Source of the DNA: Sinomicrobium weinanense
GTDB lineage: Bacteria; Bacteroidota; Bacteroidia; Flavobacteriales; Flavobacteriaceae
Length of the DNA stretch: 64,000 bases
Direction: 5' to 3'
NCBI RefSeq assembly: GCF_018863395.1
Contig: NZ_JAHKRR010000009.1
Span: 1-64,000, forward strand
This document shows positions 8,284 through 17,512 of this stretch, piece after piece. Each line of letters begins with the position of its first letter. Position 1 is the stretch's first letter. The position numbers and the translations under genes are program-made. The notes under the pieces are model-generated. The model saw only the letters and a list, made by a program, of their open reading frames with translations. It did no database searches and had not been told where the DNA came from.

Positions 8284-11200
8284 TTAATTCTTATAGTGAT
8301 ACTTATATTCTTCCAATAACCTATTCGTTTCGTCTTTGATAAATTCCAGGCGGTTAAATGTATCGTAAGTGTAAGTTGTCTTTTTACCTCGCAGATCGGT
8401 AATGGTACTCACTCCTATTAAAGGTTTATAGGTGTAAGTCGTGACCCGAGCCTTAGGTAAGGCTTCCCGAAGATCATTTAAAGCTTCTATTAAATTTTCC
8501 TCTATACCGCTATTGGAAGCATTCTTTGCTGCGCTTATCAAAGCGGGAGGAATATTGCTGTAAGAGGTTACATTTTCTATCTTAGCAATAGGATACCGGC
8601 CATTATAACCCCATAAATAAACAATATGAGGAGCTCCGATTAAGGAAAGTTCTTCAGGGTTGCCATATTTATCGTATTTGTGATACACCATACGGGGTTT
8701 TAGCTTTGTTGTTCCCTTAGAGGTGAATATCGTATCTGGCACGATCAATTCATTTCCCAAATCCTTATATGTTATCCGACTGGTAGAAAGTTTTTTGCCA
8801 TTCTGCCAGGTTTCCTCCTGTATAGGTTCTGCAATACGATGTAAGTTACCCTCTTTTAATTTGTTAATGGCATTGTATTCCTCAGGGGTTAAATTGTCTC
8901 CATCCAATGAAGAATTGCTAGTAACATCATCAGGATAAAAAGTTTTGGAAATAAGTGTCTTACCTCTACTGTTTTTTTCTTCCCTACGAGTTAGTTGTGC
9001 GTGTTTTGCATTATCAAAATAATTTGTCATTGTAACATTTACAGGGTTTTCACCGTTCTCATCAAAATTCTCTTCAATTGATTTTTCCAAATAATACCAC
9101 GAGGATATAAGTTTATAAGAAGATATTTCAAATCTTGCAGCCCATCTGGAATACGATCCCGCTGTCACAACCATTTCTGGCAGAACACATTGTATACGCC
9201 GTCCCAAGGCATGTTTTTCATTGGGATGAACAGGAGGAGTATAGTGCCCTCCGGATTCCGAAGGATTTTGAACATAATCCGGTGGGGTATAAAGAAATTT
9301 ATACTTGTTTTCTACCCTTTTTCGTTTAATATATTTTTCTTTTTCGGAATTATATTCATAATAATTTTTTTCCCGGAGTAATCCCCTTCGCCAGTCATAG
9401 CTGGTTGGTGGAGTCGCAGGATAAGTAACATAAGATTTTAAATCTCCCACAAAAGAAAATCTGTAATCTGTATATCCCATGTCCTCCGGACCTTCCCGGA
9501 TTTCCCTGACATGAGAGTACATTACATGATACCCTTGAAGTCCCATCAGAGGTTGGATACTTTGTGAGTGTTGTACCCAGTAACGTGCAGATCTTTCTAC
9601 AACAGACTGAGTACTCTGATTAAATTCCCTTTTCCGTTTGGTATAACTAAAAGAATACTCTGGTTTATTCGATATCTTACCGCTGGAAATAGTATTATTT
9701 TCAGGTAAAGTATACCGATAACTTCTTTTCATGGCTGGCTCATCACTTCCATTTTCTCCATATTCTATAATACTCTTTATCCGTAGTCCTCCAAGTTTAA
9801 CGTTTTTGTATTCCGTAGACGGCGGGTTAACTGTTGTTTCGGTCCAACTAACAAAAATATGCCCTAAATCAAAATCTCCTATCTGTTCTACGTGAAGTGT
9901 ATAATTTCCCGGAGATAAATTAAGTGGTTGCATTTCAGAATCTCCGTCATGCGATTGGAAAGTAAGAAATGTATCAGGCCCTGTAATCCACACATCAAAC
10001 CTTTTATCTGCCACCGCAGGAGGAGGAGTGGTCTGATATCTTACAGCCATACTTGCCGGGTCTACATTGCTGGGAATTGTAAAATCACGTGTTCTATGTG
10101 AAACCGAGCTTTCAGGATCATAATACAAAGAAGCACTTCTATGAACAGTTTCATCATTATCAATTTTTAATGTATCCCGGGCTTCATTGAGTTCATAATC
10201 AAAAACGGTACTCCCTCCGGTTGGGTAAATAATTTTTTTAAGGACTCCGTCTTTGGTATATTCCAAATTGGGATCTCTTTCCCCTCCCGTATCAAAACCT
10301 ATTTGCGGTTCTTTGAAGTAGCGCCCTCCCGATGAGGAGTAATACCCCCAATGATCTCCTGATTCGCTTAACCTGTTTGGCAATCTATTAGTTCCATAAT
10401 ATTCAAAAACGTGTGCCGGCTCCCCATCTCTTTTAACCGAATTCAACTTCAAACGATAACGATTGGCACTGGGAGATTTGGTACAAGGGTCCCCATCTTC
10501 ATTCAGGTTAAAGTATCCGTGATTAAGGGTAATATCTTCCGTTTTGCCAGACCGGGTAATCCGGATCTTTTTCAGGGCATTCCCTCCGGTGAGGTTAACC
10601 GAGCCCCAAGTTGCTGCTGGTTGATCCAATCTGGGACACGATTCATATATAAAATCAATTCTATCCATATTACTGGATGTAATTGATTTTATGGATTTTT
10701 CATGCACTATGGAAGTACTTTCTAACCTAGTCTCTAAACTTGCGGGAAACCCGTAATTCTGATTTGACATGGCCCGATATCTCACATATGAAACGGGATT
10801 TTGATAGGTATACCCTATATCGCGATATGTGAAAGTAATGGTTTCTCCTCTTGTTGTTTTTATAGAAGACAAGTAATACGAATAATTTCTTATTGTATAC
10901 CCTCCCCCTCCGAAGTCGGGATAACCTGAATAACCAGCATAAATGGTATTAGTCAACTCTGAAACATCATAAACAAAAGTATTCCCCTTCTCATCTTTAA
11001 TGGTAAAAGAAGATCGGGAGTTCTGAATTTCAATAGGTTCAAATGGAACCGGGTTAGCTTTTCCGTCCCTTGAAAAAAAGAACTTTCCATTTCTATTTCC
11101 AAAACTGTAATAAAAAATATCTGGTTGTGTATCCAATGCTGTGGATGAAGGATTAGGACTCCCATCCGAATTTACTATAGGATTTCCCATCAATTCCATA

Positions 11201-11655
11201 CACAAAATATAATCTTCATTGGGTTCGTAAGTCCCAGCGCCGGTATGAACTAATTCCGGATTCAACATCCTGTCTTCCGGGAAAGAAAATCCACCGCTTA
11301 AATATCCATAAGAATCCAAATCAGGAAGGCCTACCACTGAACTGGATATCATCCCTCCCGCTTCCAATGACCATCCCAACCCTACACTACTCGCCATCTC
11401 ATTTACTCTTATCCCTGAAGAATTATACTTTAACAGGATGGGTAAAGTATAATCTTTTAATTTAATCTCATATATCGGGATGCTGATAGCAGGAATTCCA
11501 GTCGTCAAACTAACAGGAATTTCCGTAGACTTAAATAACGCTGAAGCTTCTGGAGAGGGTGGAGTTATTTGAGGATCTATTCTTTCAATTATTTGCGCAG
11601 TCATAAAAAATGGTAAACAAAAGCACAATAAGTTATTCAATAGTAGTTTTCTCAT
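8284..11655 (-). CDS. YD-repeat scaffold protein of operon A without toxin tip
   Basis: The 1123-residue product has a signal peptide (ending near MTAQ, residue 21). Its N-terminal region resembles the SpvB/TcB-like start of large YD proteins (PPSPEASAL, GIPAISIPIYEI, VGLGWSLEAGG). A beta-rich middle and YD motifs follow towards the C-terminus (TTYTYDTFNRLEF). It ends without a variable tip, and its last 50 residues are nearly the same as those of the gene at 41596-44919. By analogy with TcB/TcC toxins, it may build part of the shell that carries the neighbouring toxin protein, but no sequence here proves that. It lies 19 bases upstream of the toxin gene. Confidence 0.75.
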   Translation of the reverse strand: MRKLLLNNLLCFCLPFFMTAQIIERIDPQITPPSPEASALFKSTEIPVSLTTGIPAISIPIYEIKLKDYTLPILLKYNSSGIRVNEMASSVGLGWSLEAGGMISSSVVGLPDLDSYGYLSGGFSFPEDRMLNPELVHTGAGTYEPNEDYILCMELMGNPIVNSDGSPNPSSTALDTQPDIFYYSFGNRNGKFFFSRDGKANPVPFEPIEIQNSRSSFTIKDEKGNTFVYDVSELTNTIYAGYSGYPDFGGGGYTIRNYSYYLSSIKTTRGETITFTYRDIGYTYQNPVSYVRYRAMSNQNYGFPASLETRLESTSIVHEKSIKSITSSNMDRIDFIYESCPRLDQPAATWGSVNLTGGNALKKIRITRSGKTEDITLNHGYFNLNEDGDPCTKSPSANRYRLKLNSVKRDGEPAHVFEYYGTNRLPNRLSESGDHWGYYSSSGGRYFKEPQIGFDTGGERDPNLEYTKDGVLKKIIYPTGGSTVFDYELNEARDTLKIDNDETVHRSASLYYDPESSVSHRTRDFTIPSNVDPASMAVRYQTTPPPAVADKRFDVWITGPDTFLTFQSHDGDSEMQPLNLSPGNYTLHVEQIGDFDLGHIFVSWTETTVNPPSTEYKNVKLGGLRIKSIIEYGENGSDEPAMKRSYRYTLPENNTISSGKISNKPEYSFSYTKRKREFNQSTQSVVERSARYWVQHSQSIQPLMGLQGYHVMYSHVREIREGPEDMGYTDYRFSFVGDLKSYVTYPATPPTSYDWRRGLLREKNYYEYNSEKEKYIKRKRVENKYKFLYTPPDYVQNPSESGGHYTPPVHPNEKHALGRRIQCVLPEMVVTAGSYSRWAARFEISSYKLISSWYYLEKSIEENFDENGENPVNVTMTNYFDNAKHAQLTRREEKNSRGKTLISKTFYPDDVTSNSSLDGDNLTPEEYNAINKLKEGNLHRIAEPIQEETWQNGKKLSTSRITYKDLGNELIVPDTIFTSKGTTKLKPRMVYHKYDKYGNPEELSLIGAPHIVYLWGYNGRYPIAKIENVTSYSNIPPALISAAKNASNSGIEENLIEALNDLREALPKARVTTYTYKPLIGVSTITDLRGKKTTYTYDTFNRLEFIKDETNRLLEEYKYHYKN

Positions 11656-11656
11656 T

Positions 11657-12530
11657 TTATTTTTTTAATTTCTTTATTTCTGTTTTCAACTCAATAACAT
11701 ATAATGTCAACTCCTCTACCTTCTCCAACAATTTCAAATTCATTTCTTTAAGATTAATCCCTTCCTCTTCCATTTCCTTTGCCGAAGGAATCCCCGGCAA
11801 ATGCCTTTTTTCCTTAATATGAGCTTGTACTTCTTCCAGGGAACGTAAATTTATTGTCTTCTTTAAACACATAATCCGGAGCTATGGCACCAGCCAGGTC
11901 TACCTTAACTTCCTAGGTGTGTATTTTGCCTTTCACAGTAAGTTCGGAATCCTAAGAAGTGGTTCCTATACCCAATTGTCCGCCTTCTGGCGACAAATAA
12001 ATTTTGTTAGCCTAAGCAGTGTTACTGGTAAAGAAAGTCGCATTATTAATACCTTCGGTGGATTGTATTCTGAAAGATTTACTATTAATCATTGATCTTA
12101 GAGCCAATCCTGAAGTTCCATCAGTCCCGGTTTGTATAAATTCCCAGGGACGTTCGGTATCGAATTTTAACAAAGAGGCTCCTTCTCCCCTTTGGTATAT
12201 ATCCAGTTTGCTTTGAGGGCTTATAATCCCTATTCCTACATTTCCTCCGGTACTCGGAAATACAATAAAGTTCCCGGTCCCAGTACGAATATTAATGTCC
12301 CGGTTATCATAGATGAATATAGAAAAATCATTCCCGTTCCCATAAGCCGCATTAGTATTATTCCACATAAAACCGGCATAGTATTCGCCGGAAGTTCCAA
12401 ACCGAAGATGTTTATGCGGATCCCCTGTTCCAAACTTCGGATTTAAATATTGGGCGTCTACAGTCTGTCCCCTGGAAACTGAAACCGTTATTGTTATCAA
12501 GAAAAAGGTGAGTGTAAACCTCTTCATCAT
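11657..12530 (-). pseudogene. Broken fibre-like protein gene (three amber stops and one frameshift)
   Basis: The gene is related along its length to the intact fibre gene at 33552-34499. The first 172 codons (12012-12530) hold a signal peptide (ending near SRGQ) and the GNVGIGI..P..KLDIY segment. The frame then meets TAG at 12012-12014, 11952-11954 and 11913-11915, while the residues between still match the relative (EGGQLGIGTTS, LTVKGKIH, EVKVDLAGA). A one-base insertion near 11850-11860 shifts the frame, and the coiled-coil end (LEEVQAHIKEK, LKLLEKVEELTLYV) is read in the next frame to 11657. All three stops lie in CTAGG or TTAGG. Either a decayed gene or an assembly problem would explain this. 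Confidence 0.8.
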
Positions 12531-13418
12531 CTATTGTGTTTTAAGCTGGTCTATTTCCTGTTGTTGTTTTATGTTTTGTTCTCTTAATCCCTTTACCTGT
12601 TTTTGTAATTGAATCGTATATAAGGTGAGTTCTTCAATCTTCTGTAACAGTTTGGCATCCATCTCTCCCAAACGAATACCGTTTTCTTTTACTTCTTTTG
12701 CACTTGGGATATCCTTCAAATGACCTTTTTCATTAATATGCTGTTCTACTTCTTCTATAGTTGGTAAGGGATAATCTTCATCAAACACAAAATCACTCCA
12801 GCCATTGAGGTCTACTTTAACTTCCTTGCTGTGGACCACACCATTTACTGCCAGTTTTGCATCTGGACTGGAAGTCCCAATACCTACATTACCATTATAC
12901 CCCAGGAAGAAATTGTCCTCACCATAATTTACCCGGCCCACGGTAGCCGAAGCCACAACATTGCCTCCTCCGTCGGGTAATGTTCCACCTATAATTTCCC
13001 CTCCGTTCCACGCAGACTTATTCAGGTATACGGATAACACGGGAATATCTTTGGTAAAATTGACTTCGAGATAGGATTGGGTACCATCGTAGGTGATCCG
13101 GGCTTTGGACCAAAGGCCTCCGTTACTCAGTGAAACGACATTAAGCCCGCCATAATTGGTAGACCAGCCTTTAAACCAGGAGATCTTGACGACTCTCGGG
13201 GTTGTGGCTCCTCCCCTGGTGTATAACACGATTTCGTGGTATCCCCGACCTGCTGACGCATCCAGTGTGGCCACCCTTTTCCAGCCTGCAGCATCTACGA
13301 TAACATTTTTAGTGACTTCCGTCTGGGCATTTCCATTTAAAAAGGGAATAAACAATAGCCCTATCAATAATATCCTGTTTATCACTATTTTGGACATAAA
13401 ATGTACTTGTCTTTTCAT
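12531..13418 (-). CDS. Secreted fibre-like protein with coiled-coil C-terminus (operon A, second)
   Basis: The 295-residue product has a signal peptide (ending near LNGNAQ). A variable beta-rich N-terminal region of about 140 residues follows, then the family block: GNVGIGTSSPDAKLAVNG, KEVKVDLNGWSDFVF, LPTIEEVEQHI, LKDIPSAKEV, GEMDAKLLQKIEELTLY and a glutamine-rich coiled coil. Proteins with this C-terminus are common in Bacteroidota and are often labelled tail fibre-like; I infer a trimeric, surface-exposed stalk. The gene overlaps the upstream fibre gene by four bases and abuts the broken fibre gene downstream. Confidence 0.75.
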   Translation of the reverse strand: MKRQVHFMSKIVINRILLIGLLFIPFLNGNAQTEVTKNVIVDAAGWKRVATLDASAGRGYHEIVLYTRGGATTPRVVKISWFKGWSTNYGGLNVVSLSNGGLWSKARITYDGTQSYLEVNFTKDIPVLSVYLNKSAWNGGEIIGGTLPDGGGNVVASATVGRVNYGEDNFFLGYNGNVGIGTSSPDAKLAVNGVVHSKEVKVDLNGWSDFVFDEDYPLPTIEEVEQHINEKGHLKDIPSAKEVKENGIRLGEMDAKLLQKIEELTLYTIQLQKQVKGLREQNIKQQQEIDQLKTQ

Positions 13419-14413
13419 TCTTTTTTCTTTTTAAGTTGATCAATTTCTGCTTGTTGTTTCCTGTTTTCTTCTGCTAAACGGTCAATCCTGGTATACTGCA
13501 GCTGGTTTTCCTTTTTTAATTCAAGGACATATAAGGTCAGCTCCTCGATCTTCCGCAGTAACCTGGCATCCATGTCTCCAAGGAGGATCCCGTTTTCTTT
13601 TACTTCCCCGGCACTCGGAATATTTTTTAAATGCCCTTTTTCCTTAATATGCTGTTCCACCTCTTCCAGAGTAGGCAGGTCATATCCTTGTTCAAAAACG
13701 AAGTCGCTCCACCCATCCAGGTCCACTTTGACCTCTTTACTGTGTACCGTTCCGTTTACGGCCAGCTTAGTGTCGGGATTGGCCGTCCCTATACCTACAT
13801 TACCCTTTTCGTAATATAGTTTGCTGCTCCCCGATTGCCAGGAATTGGCAGATACCTGCTGATACAGTCCGGCATAAGGAATTGTCGCTTCCGGATGAAT
13901 AAAATACAACTCCGAAACCCCTAATCTTCCATTGTTTCCGGTTGCTGTGTAAAAGGTAAAACGCAGTTTGGTATACCTACCTGGGACAGGGATCTTGACC
14001 AGGAATTTATAACCGGAATAATCCATACCGGAATAATCGGCAATAATCCGCCAGGTGTTAGCCGTATTGTGGGTATCATATCCCTCGATCTTAAACCTAT
14101 TGGCGTTCCAGTAACGTGTAGACCATCCTATCCACCCTCCCTGCTGGGTGTGTGTCGGAGGTAATCCTTCTATAAGTATAACCGTAGGGTCTGACATTTG
14201 AAGAGGAGCAGCAGTGTATGAAGGTGCAAATCTCCCGTCAAATAACATATTGAGATCAAGAGAAGCACTTCCGGTCTGTGTCACCATATAACGGTCCCGG
14301 GCATTAAATAAAAGATTGTGTTCCAGCCCTACAGGATTTCGGTTGGTGGTAATAACCTGGGCATAAGACGCCAATACCCCGAAAAACAATAACAACAATG
14401 TAATTTTCTTCAT
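13415..14413 (-). CDS. Secreted fibre-like protein, first gene of operon A
   Basis: The 332-residue product has a signal peptide (MKKITLLLLFFGVLASYAQ). About 180 residues of unique beta-rich sequence follow, resembling a discoidin/galactose-binding-like sandwich (WIGWSTRYWNANRFKIEG, GRYTKLRFTFYTA); that likeness is weak. Then comes the conserved block GNVGIGTANPDTKLAVNG, LPTLEEVEQHIKEKGHL and RKIEELTLYVLEL, with a charged coiled-coil end. As the promoter-proximal gene it sits behind the conserved leader near 14531-14760. If the N-terminal domain binds sugars or proteins, this would be the part that recognises a target surface. Confidence 0.75.
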   Translation of the reverse strand: MKKITLLLLFFGVLASYAQVITTNRNPVGLEHNLLFNARDRYMVTQTGSASLDLNMLFDGRFAPSYTAAPLQMSDPTVILIEGLPPTHTQQGGWIGWSTRYWNANRFKIEGYDTHNTANTWRIIADYSGMDYSGYKFLVKIPVPGRYTKLRFTFYTATGNNGRLGVSELYFIHPEATIPYAGLYQQVSANSWQSGSSKLYYEKGNVGIGTANPDTKLAVNGTVHSKEVKVDLDGWSDFVFEQGYDLPTLEEVEQHIKEKGHLKNIPSAGEVKENGILLGDMDARLLRKIEELTLYVLELKKENQLQYTRIDRLAEENRKQQAEIDQLKKKKE

Positions 14414-14950
14414 TAGGTCAATGGTTTTAAATGTTTTTAGTCAGGACATAACAGCCTGGCCCTCCCGGAATGCCCGGAAAGTCATATCGTATCGGTAGAA
14501 GTAAGTTTGTGTTTTCGGGGCTATACAGCTCTAAGGGGGAAAGAGGTAATTTTCACTTCATAGGCTTTTGGAACTTAAATAATTGAGTGCGGTTGCTTTT
14601 CCCTGCAAGGGATCAAAGGTTAAGATTATTTTTTGATTAAAAAGTCATAGTAATATTATAGAAAAATTAAAGCAAAAACAAAAACTTGTACTCTATATTT
14701 ATAAATCGTAAATATTACTTTTCCGAAAACCACTACATCAACACAAGAATTAAATAACTGAAAAACAGTAATTTAATAAACATGAAAATTACATCATTTT
14801 TAAAATCACCCAATGGTTCATACTGGTCAAAACTTCCTTAAATAACACCCTGCATTTATAAATCTGGACTACTACTGCCGATTTTTCAGTTTCTTCATAG
14901 GCTGTGCTATATAAATTTTAGTATTTTTAACCCAAAACACTTTTGTTGTT
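14414..14950. promoter_or_regulatory. Divergent intergenic region with the operon A leader and upstream conserved block
   Basis: No gene is visible. Two blocks recur upstream of operon C. The first, at about 14531-14575 (a GGGGGAAAGAGGTAATTTT-like stretch), matches 46601-46646 and 35669-35715. The second, at about 14670-14760, matches 46765-46850 and on the minus strand contains a conserved AAGTTTTTG, which is a plausible promoter core of the TAnnTTTG type. If transcription starts there, operon A has a leader of roughly 260 bases. The plus-strand pseudopilin gene begins at 14951, so the region serves both directions. Confidence 0.5.
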
Positions 14951-15364
14951 ATGCATGCATCCAGGCTAACCAGAAAGATCCCCGCTTTTAATCTCCAGGA
15001 AATGTTGATCGTTCTGGCTATTATCGGTATTTTATTGCTTATAGCCCTGCCCAACCTGATGCCACTTATCACCAAAGCCAAAAGTGTGGAAGCGCAAACC
15101 CAGCTGAAAGCCCTCTACAACGCACAGACCACCTACAGGTATATGTACTCCAAATTCACAACCGATTTTAACGAACTGGATTTTGAGCCGCCGAAAACAG
15201 TCAATAACAATGGTACTGCCAATTATAAATACGAGATCATAGAGGCCACGAACTCCACCTTTAAAGCCAGGGCTGAAGCAATTACTGATTTTAACGGTAA
15301 CGGGGTTTTTAACGTCTGGGAAATCGACGAGAACGGTGTCCCCAAACAAACCGTCAAAGATTAG
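14951..15364 (+). CDS. Type II secretion/type IV pilus pseudopilin (GspG-like)
   Basis: The 137-residue prepilin has a 12-residue leader (MHASRLTRKIPA) followed by FNLQEMLIVLAIIGILLL. This is a class III prepilin signal with Phe at +1 and Glu at +5; the residue before the cut is Ala, not the usual Gly. The hydrophobic helix is followed by a short globular domain ending in DFNGNGVFNVWEIDENG, a C-terminal pattern seen in GspG-type major pseudopilins and minor pilins. It would be processed by the peptidase encoded at 15529-16083 and assembled by the ATPase at 16088-17500. Confidence 0.85.
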   Translation: MHASRLTRKIPAFNLQEMLIVLAIIGILLLIALPNLMPLITKAKSVEAQTQLKALYNAQTTYRYMYSKFTTDFNELDFEPPKTVNNNGTANYKYEIIEATNSTFKARAEAITDFNGNGVFNVWEIDENGVPKQTVKD

Positions 15365-15528
15365 GTTTCAGGGGTTAACCTGAAAGGAATTATATACAAA
15401 AGCAGTATATCCCTAAATTTTATTTTTCAAAGCCACTACTTCCCCCTTCCCCGGATTTTGAAAAAATGGGATATCCTGACAAAAAATGCACACGGGACTG
15501 CATTCGTTCCGCTTAAGGTATATTTACG

Positions 15529-16083
15529 ATGCTTTTTATCAAATTAATTCTTATTGCTACGCTTGCCGCGATCTTTTACCAGGACTACAGGTCGCGGATG
15601 GTCTCTGCGTTTTTATTCCCGCTAGCGGCATCGCTGTTTGGCACGTTACATTTCCTGCATACGGACCGGTATGTATTTTTAATATCCTGCGGGATCAACA
15701 TGATGTTTATCGCCGTCATTTTACTCATACTTTACCTTTATACCACCTTGAAGCTAAAAAAGCGTTTTATCAATACCAGTTTTGGCATTGGCGACCTGTG
15801 GTTTTTTGTTGCCGTGGGTGTGGGATTCCCCACTGTTACATTTGCCATTCTGTTTGTATTTTCCGTTTTGTTCGCCCTGGTGTTGCATCTCTTGTTTAAA
15901 CAAAAAACACAAAGCCCTGCTCTCCCTGGTATAGAAAATACATATACATTTACGGATGAGAAAATGAATACAAACAAGCATTTAAAGAAAAGTGTTCCGT
16001 TAGCCGGCTATATGTCACTGTTTTTTGCGTTAATTTTGAGTGTCTCTGCTTTTTCTAATTTCCCTTCTCTATATTTGATGTGA
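15529..16083 (+). CDS. Prepilin peptidase, A24 family (GspO/PilD-like, short form)
   Basis: The 184-residue polytopic membrane protein has the two catalytic aspartates of A24 aspartic prepilin peptidases: one in YQDYRSR near residue 19 and one in FGIGDLWFF near residue 87. It also has the late PLAGYMSLFF segment. It lacks the N-terminal methylating cysteine domain of classical PilD, so it is a peptidase-only form. It sits between the pseudopilin it presumably cleaves and the GspE gene, four bases from the latter. Bases 15365-15528 upstream hold no gene. Confidence 0.85.
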   Translation: MLFIKLILIATLAAIFYQDYRSRMVSAFLFPLAASLFGTLHFLHTDRYVFLISCGINMMFIAVILLILYLYTTLKLKKRFINTSFGIGDLWFFVAVGVGFPTVTFAILFVFSVLFALVLHLLFKQKTQSPALPGIENTYTFTDEKMNTNKHLKKSVPLAGYMSLFFALILSVSAFSNFPSLYLM

Positions 16084-16087
16084 GCTT

Positions 16088-17500
16088 ATGGATATAAAAT
16101 CGTATCATATAGAAACCCGCCTGCAACAACTTATCAGTTCAGACCAGGCCTTTCATTACCGGATAGTCCCTGTGGAAAAACAGAATGGGCATATTACCTT
16201 TAAAACGGATGAAAGTGACCTATCACAACTCAGGGAGGAACTGCAGGTCATCCTGGGAAGCCAGGTTCAACTCCTGGAAGATACCACGGAACACATAGAC
16301 CGGTACCTGACGGCCAACTACAGGAAAGCAGAGCAAAAATCGGGAGGAAGCCTTCATTATACCCCTGATTTCCTCGAAAAAATACTCATCACGGCCAAGG
16401 AGATCGGAAGCAGCGATATTCACTTCGAACCCTATGAAGAAAATTGCAGGGTTCGCTACCGCCTGGACGGGAAGCTCATAGAACAGTTTCATATTCCCAT
16501 CAGGGAATACCCGGTGATCATCAACAAAATAAAGATCCGGGCCAATCTGGATATCAGTGAAAAAAGACTACCGCAGGACGGACGGATCACCATGACCTCC
16601 GACACAGACGAATTCGATATCCGGGTATCTTCCTTACCAACACTTCACGGGGAAAAGATCGTATTGCGTATCCTCAGCAAGGATGCGAGCAGGTTTGAAC
16701 TGAGCGGGCTCGGATTTACCGGGCGGGAGTTGAAGATGTTTATGGAGAATATTAAAAAGCCCAACGGCATTATCCTCATCTCAGGGCCAACCGGCTCCGG
16801 GAAAACAACCACACTCTATGCCACCCTGAAGCTTCTCAACGATCCCAGGACCAATATCCTCACTATCGAGGATCCTATTGAATATACCCTGGAAGGAGTA
16901 AACCAGGTACAGCTCAGGGAAAAGATCGGGCTGGACTTTGCTTCGGCCATGCGTACCTTTCTCCGGCAGGATCCCGATGTGATCATGGTAGGAGAGATCC
17001 GCGACGTAAAAACGGCCAATATGGCCATCCGGGCGGCGCTTACCGGTCACCTGGTACTTTCCACCATTCATACCAACTCGGCATGGGCCACGGTCTCCCG
17101 GCTGGTAGATATGGGGGTCCCTTCCTTTCTGATCGCCAGCACGCTCAATGTCAGTGTCGCCCAGCGCCTGGTGCGAAAACTGTGCCCGCATTGCAAGGAG
17201 GAAGCCCCTGTAGACAAGAGTATATTCCCGGAAAACTTCCGGGTCCCGGAAAACCTGACCTTTCATTTCAGGGCCGTAGGATGTAATACGTGTTACCATA
17301 CCGGTTACAGCGGGAGAAAAGCCGTCTATGAGATCGTCCCTATTACGGCTGCATTGGCTCAGCATATTAAAAACAATACCCTGGACATTGAAACCTACCT
17401 CAAGGAAAATAATATTAACACCTTAAAGAGCAATGCCATACAACTCGTACGGGACGGGATCACTTCCGTGGAAGAGGTGTATGCCCTGCTCATGGACTGA
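16088..17500 (+). CDS. gspE: Type II secretion/type IV pilus assembly ATPase GspE/PilB
   Basis: The 470-residue cytoplasmic ATPase powers pseudopilus assembly. An N-terminal domain of about 90 residues leads into the secretion-ATPase core. Walker A (GPTGSGKTTT) is near residues 234-243, Walker B (DPDVIMVGEIRD) near 296-307, and the His box (LTGHLVLSTIHTNSA) near 318-332. A tetracysteine zinc motif, CPHC near 366 and CNTC near 398, is typical of GspE/PilB. All catalytic motifs are present. It lies 12 bases upstream of the secretin gene. Confidence 0.95.
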   Translation: MDIKSYHIETRLQQLISSDQAFHYRIVPVEKQNGHITFKTDESDLSQLREELQVILGSQVQLLEDTTEHIDRYLTANYRKAEQKSGGSLHYTPDFLEKILITAKEIGSSDIHFEPYEENCRVRYRLDGKLIEQFHIPIREYPVIINKIKIRANLDISEKRLPQDGRITMTSDTDEFDIRVSSLPTLHGEKIVLRILSKDASRFELSGLGFTGRELKMFMENIKKPNGIILISGPTGSGKTTTLYATLKLLNDPRTNILTIEDPIEYTLEGVNQVQLREKIGLDFASAMRTFLRQDPDVIMVGEIRDVKTANMAIRAALTGHLVLSTIHTNSAWATVSRLVDMGVPSFLIASTLNVSVAQRLVRKLCPHCKEEAPVDKSIFPENFRVPENLTFHFRAVGCNTCYHTGYSGRKAVYEIVPITAALAQHIKNNTLDIETYLKENNINTLKSNAIQLVRDGITSVEEVYALLMD

Positions 17501-17512
17501 TAACGATATCGT

